A stretch of DNA of 64,000 nt from Tolypeutes matacus (taxonomy: Eukaryota; Chordata; Mammalia; Cingulata; Chlamyphoridae): the NCBI GenBank assembly GCA_026826555.1, contig JAKSZT010053764.1, positions 15,512,282 to 15,576,281 of the forward strand, given 5' to 3'. A program made the translations under genes and the position numbers. This document shows, piece by piece, positions 61,231-64,000 of the stretch. The notes beneath the pieces are model-generated. The model was not told the DNA's origin. It was given only the letters and a program-made list of their open reading frames with translations, and made no database searches. Every line of letters begins with the position of its first letter. Position 1 is the first letter of the stretch.

Positions 61231-61250
61231 ACCCGGGTTTTTCGGCATCA
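61231..61250 (-). promoter_or_regulatory. Primer-binding site, tRNA-Phe-like
   Basis: The plus strand reads ACCCGGGTTTTTCGGCATCA just inside the 5' LTR. It matches the 3' end of tRNA-Phe (CCCGGGTTTCGGCACCA) with two extra T and one change. Phe priming is known in ERV-F-like class I elements. Confidence 0.75.
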
Positions 61251-61252
61251 AA

Positions 61253-61684
61253 TGTTAGAGAAAAATGGTGCTCATTGGGACACAGAGTCTGATGATTGCA
61301 GGCAGAAAGTTTATTGGGAAGCTCTCCCAACAGAGTGGGTCTGAAGAATAGACTTCATCCCCCCCAGAGGGTGGTGGATATGGCTTTATAGAGTACATCA
61401 ATAGGTGGGGAAACTGAGTACAGCCTGGGGCCAAATGGCCAGGGGGTAGTGGGCTAGGAGATCTTGGAATGTGAGAGGGGTTGGGGAAGGAATAATGGCT
61501 CTTATCTGCTCCATTTTGTTTATTCTTGGGAGGGGATGAGCTGCCCCTAGGCTATGGCTTGCTTAATAGGTTAAGTGAGTTATGGCTGGAGGCTGCCTTT
61601 CCTCAACCTATGCCACAGGGGCATTGATTCAGGGTCCTATGACCTGTCAATCACTGCAAACCTCCTAAGGGGGAAACTCTAACA
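61253..61684 (-). repeat. 5' LTR of the provirus
   Basis: TGTTAGAG to CTCTAACA on either strand. On the minus strand it has the CTATAAAGCC box and CCCAATAAACTTTCTGCC signal. Confidence 0.93.
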
Positions 61685-61689
61685 GCAAC

Positions 61690-63043
61690 CAATGAAATTT
61701 ACTTTATCCATTTAAGTCTTGTCTTACATTACTCATTCTCTTCTGTGAAAACTAGTCATTTCACTTTAGGACAGATGTATGTTTCATTAAACATGAACTT
61801 ACAATTTTCATCTTAAAGATTTGGTACATATAATGCTAATTTATTTAATTGGTATTCCATAAAACTAGGGAGATTACACCCAAGCTAAATAAATTTGAAA
61901 CCATTAGAGTTTATGCAAGAAATGTTCTTTTTTCCCTTCCTTCAGAGGAAACTCTTTTTTCTTTAATAAAATTCTAAAACTGTGGATTACCTTGAAAGCA
62001 TATGACTGATAGATCTGGAATATATTATAATTGTTTACTTTGTTTTCATCATAATTCAGAAAAATCCTTCCATAGCTTTCAAAGGCTTTTCCTTTACTTA
62101 CTGAAATTTGACAATTGGATTATTACTCTCATTTTGAGGCTGTTAAAAGGTTAAATTGGGGAATTACGGGATAAACTATGATTCTTAATTCCAAGGCCTA
62201 GTAGACAGAGTTTTAAGTTAAACTTACATTTCTCTATCTTGTCACACCTAGCCCTCCTCCCATAGCTCTTGCAAAGAGAAGGCTCTGACGAGCTGGGTAG
62301 GTCAAGGAGCTTAGGAAAAACTTTTTCCTCTCCCAATAGTTTCTATATTCAGATTTCTATATTACCTTTCCATCCTGCTTAGCCTCTCTAGTTTGGTTAT
62401 ACAAGCATTTACTTATATAAGCACTTATTTAATTTTTAACAATTTGAATAGAACTCTTTTAAGAATTTTCATTTGTTAATTTGATATTTCCATCCCAATC
62501 TATGAAAATATACACTAAGAAAATAGGCAGACACAGTAGAGAGAGATACAGAAACACACAACTCACCAATGTTACTTATAATTTCCATTCTCTCACAAAA
62601 TAAATTTAACTGTAAAATAACATTTAAAAGTTCTCTTTAAAGTCTATTTCTGATTAATTTGCACTGTGACCATGCAGTTTTGCACAGGAAATTTCATTCT
62701 TTTTAGTTATTGGCTTAAAACCAAATTGTTCCAAATGCTTTAAATTACAATCTACATCATTTTCCTTTACTTCAGAGCTCTGCTTATTTCCCATTTTAAC
62801 TTTGACAGACCTTGGATGAGCAATACCAATTTCAGTATATACTGTCTGAGGTAATTGAAGACTCAAGGAAAACTGAGTTCTCTCTTGACCTGCTGCTTTC
62901 AGAATTCTTGACTTTCGGTGTGGGAGGTCCCCCACTCTCCAGACCTCGGAGATAACAGGACTCTGGTGGTCACTGGCCTGGAACAGTGGACATCCAACCC
63001 TGTGGGCCAAGGATTCCCACCAGGCAGTTATTTCCTCAAAGGT
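61690..63043 (-). pseudogene. Old ERV 5' region with gag-like start
   Basis: A minus-strand frame starts with MGNKQSSEVK at 62,792-62,794 and runs 47 codons to a stop at 62,654. The MGN start and position suggest a gag matrix beginning. 62,800-63,043 would be its leader. 61,690-62,640 is AT-rich and frameless, and 62,424-62,600 resembles 59,583-59,760 inside the provirus. Identity as gag is an inference. Confidence 0.4.
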
Positions 63044-63543
63044 TGTATTAGTCAGCCAAAGGGGTGCTGATGTAAAATACCAAAAATGGGTTGGTCTTTA
63101 TAAAGGGTATTTATTTGGGGTAGAAGTCCACAGATACCAGGCCATAAAGCGTTAAGTTTCTTCTCTCACCACAGTCTATTGCCACGTGTTAGAGCAAGTC
63201 AGCTGCTGGCGTTTGCCAGGGTTCAGGCTTCTGGGGTTCCTCTCTTCCCGGGGCTGCGTTTCTCTCCGGGCTTAGTTCCTGTTTCCTCCACAAGGTCAGC
63301 TGCAGACGATCAGGCGAATGGCTTGCTTCTCTTCTCTTGGGGCCTTCTTTCCAACATTAAAACTGCTTCTCTGAAGACTGCTTCAACTGTCCTTTGCCTT
63401 GCCTTTTATATTCGATTCTCCACCCACCAAGGGGTGGGGCTCAACGCCCTAATCCTAACCTAATCATGCCCAGATTAACAGATCAGTTTACAAGCATGAT
63501 TCAATTATATTTTTGGAATTCATAATTACATCAAACTGACACA
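63044..63543 (-). mobile_element. 3' LTR of another ERVL-like element
   Basis: Same family as 45,939-46,471, with the first bases of the LTR (minus-strand start) deleted. It is followed on the right by internal sequence, so the element continues past the window. Confidence 0.9.
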
Positions 63544-63782
63544 TTCCACCCTCTGAATTCCAAAAATACATTACAATATTTAAAAAAACTTAAATCAGTA
63601 ACAATCCAAGTACAAAATCATATTAAAATCATTTTAAAGATGGAAGCGGCTGTGGCTCAATCAGTAGGGCTCCCGGGTTTGGTTCCCGGGGCCTCCTGGT
63701 GAAGGCAAGCCCGCCCGCACGGCGTGGTTAGCTGACCCAGTGAGCAAAAGCAGCAAGGGAGAATAAATGAATAAATAAAATC

Positions 63783-63814
<32 letters not shown>

Positions 63815-64000
63815 ATAAAATCATTTTAAAGAAATACAGTTTGTCTTCAGGCAAAGTCCCATCTGCTATAGACCTCTGAATCTTACGAAACCATTTAACT
63901 GCTTCCAATATACAAATGGAAAGACAAAAGATAAACATTTTCAATATTATAAGGAGAAATTGGGATGTTAAACATGAGTCATGGATCCTCTACAGTTCAG
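63544..64000 (-). mobile_element. Internal part of the ERVL-like element, cut by the window edge
   Basis: Matches 46,472-46,750 (CCACCCTCTGAATTCCAAAA, 'gcaaagtcccatctgctatagacc'), interrupted by the SINE at 63,641. Confidence 0.9.
63641..63816 (+). repeat. DAS-I type SINE with 16-bp target duplication
   Basis: AAAATCATTTTAAAGA flanks it at 63625-63640 and 63817-63832. The tRNA part lacks about 20 bases between GGGCTCCCG and GGTTTGGTTCC, so box spacing is destroyed, yet the duplication is perfect. Confidence 0.93.

Larger units (their letters stand above)
56262..61684 (-). mobile_element. Defective class I ERV provirus
   Basis: Paired LTRs (3' LTR 56,262-56,718; 5' LTR 61,253-61,684) with matching TGTTAGAG...CTCTAACA ends. 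The perfect 5-bp target duplication GCAAC lies at 56257-56261 and 61685-61689. A tRNA-Phe-like primer site follows the 5' LTR. The 4.5-kb interior holds decayed gag, pol and env pieces, fewer and shorter than in a complete virus and partly duplicated. The LTRs differ at roughly 30 positions plus a 25-base indel by eye, so it is not recent. Every reading frame is broken. Confidence 0.93.

Overview
This is mammalian nuclear DNA, almost certainly from a xenarthran and most likely an armadillo. The window is full of tRNA-derived SINEs whose heads read like GGGAAGCGG(C/A)TGTGGCTCA and whose bodies read CCATATGGGAGGCCCCGGG or CCTCCTAAAGAAGACA. These are the DAS SINE families known from Dasypus. L1, old L2/MIR/MER5 fragments and several LTR families fill most of the rest. 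There is no bacterial-type gene organisation, no CRISPR array and no rRNA or tRNA gene that looks functional.

Layout. 0-16 kb: intergenic DNA with SINEs, old L1s, a 28S rRNA fragment lodged inside a SINE (2.1-2.5 kb), a solo ERVL-like LTR with a clean 5-bp target duplication (4.0-4.6 kb), an inverted L1 3' end (9.1-10.2 kb) and a full-length but broken processed copy of MORF4L1 on the minus strand (about 13.3-15.4 kb), itself hit by a dimeric SINE. 16-38 kb: intergenic, with MIR, L2, MaLR-type LTRs, 5'-truncated L1s (one with a likely 3' transduction at 24.8-25.3 kb) and long stretches without any gene signal. 38-40.2 kb: the only part with credible protein-coding potential. It holds a possible small signal-peptide exon (38.38-38.53 kb, +) and an uninterrupted TPD52L2-like retrogene (39.24-39.97 kb, -) with a CpG-rich leader and repeat-expanded ends. 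41-45 kb: an L1 split by an LTR, a composite repeat and an unassigned UTR-like block.

45.3-64 kb is a stack of nested retroelements, nearly all on the minus strand. Old class I ERV remnants (an LTR at 45.34-45.74 kb, env pieces at 45.7-45.9, 48.6-49.0 and 55.3-55.8 kb, a gag-like start near 62.8 kb) are interrupted by: a compact ERVL-like element with paired LTRs and a perfect tRNA-Leu primer site (45.94-48.56 kb); a near-full-length L1 with broken ORFs (49.02-55.27 kb); and a defective provirus with paired LTRs, a GCAAC target duplication and a tRNA-Phe-like primer site (56.26-61.68 kb). A further ERVL-like element enters from 63.04 kb and runs off the window. All retroviral reading frames seen here are interrupted.

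Functionally the window is best read as intergenic or intronic DNA. The retrogene at 39.2-40.0 kb is the main candidate for an expressed product. The most unusual structures are the SINE/28S chimera and the mosaic provirus.
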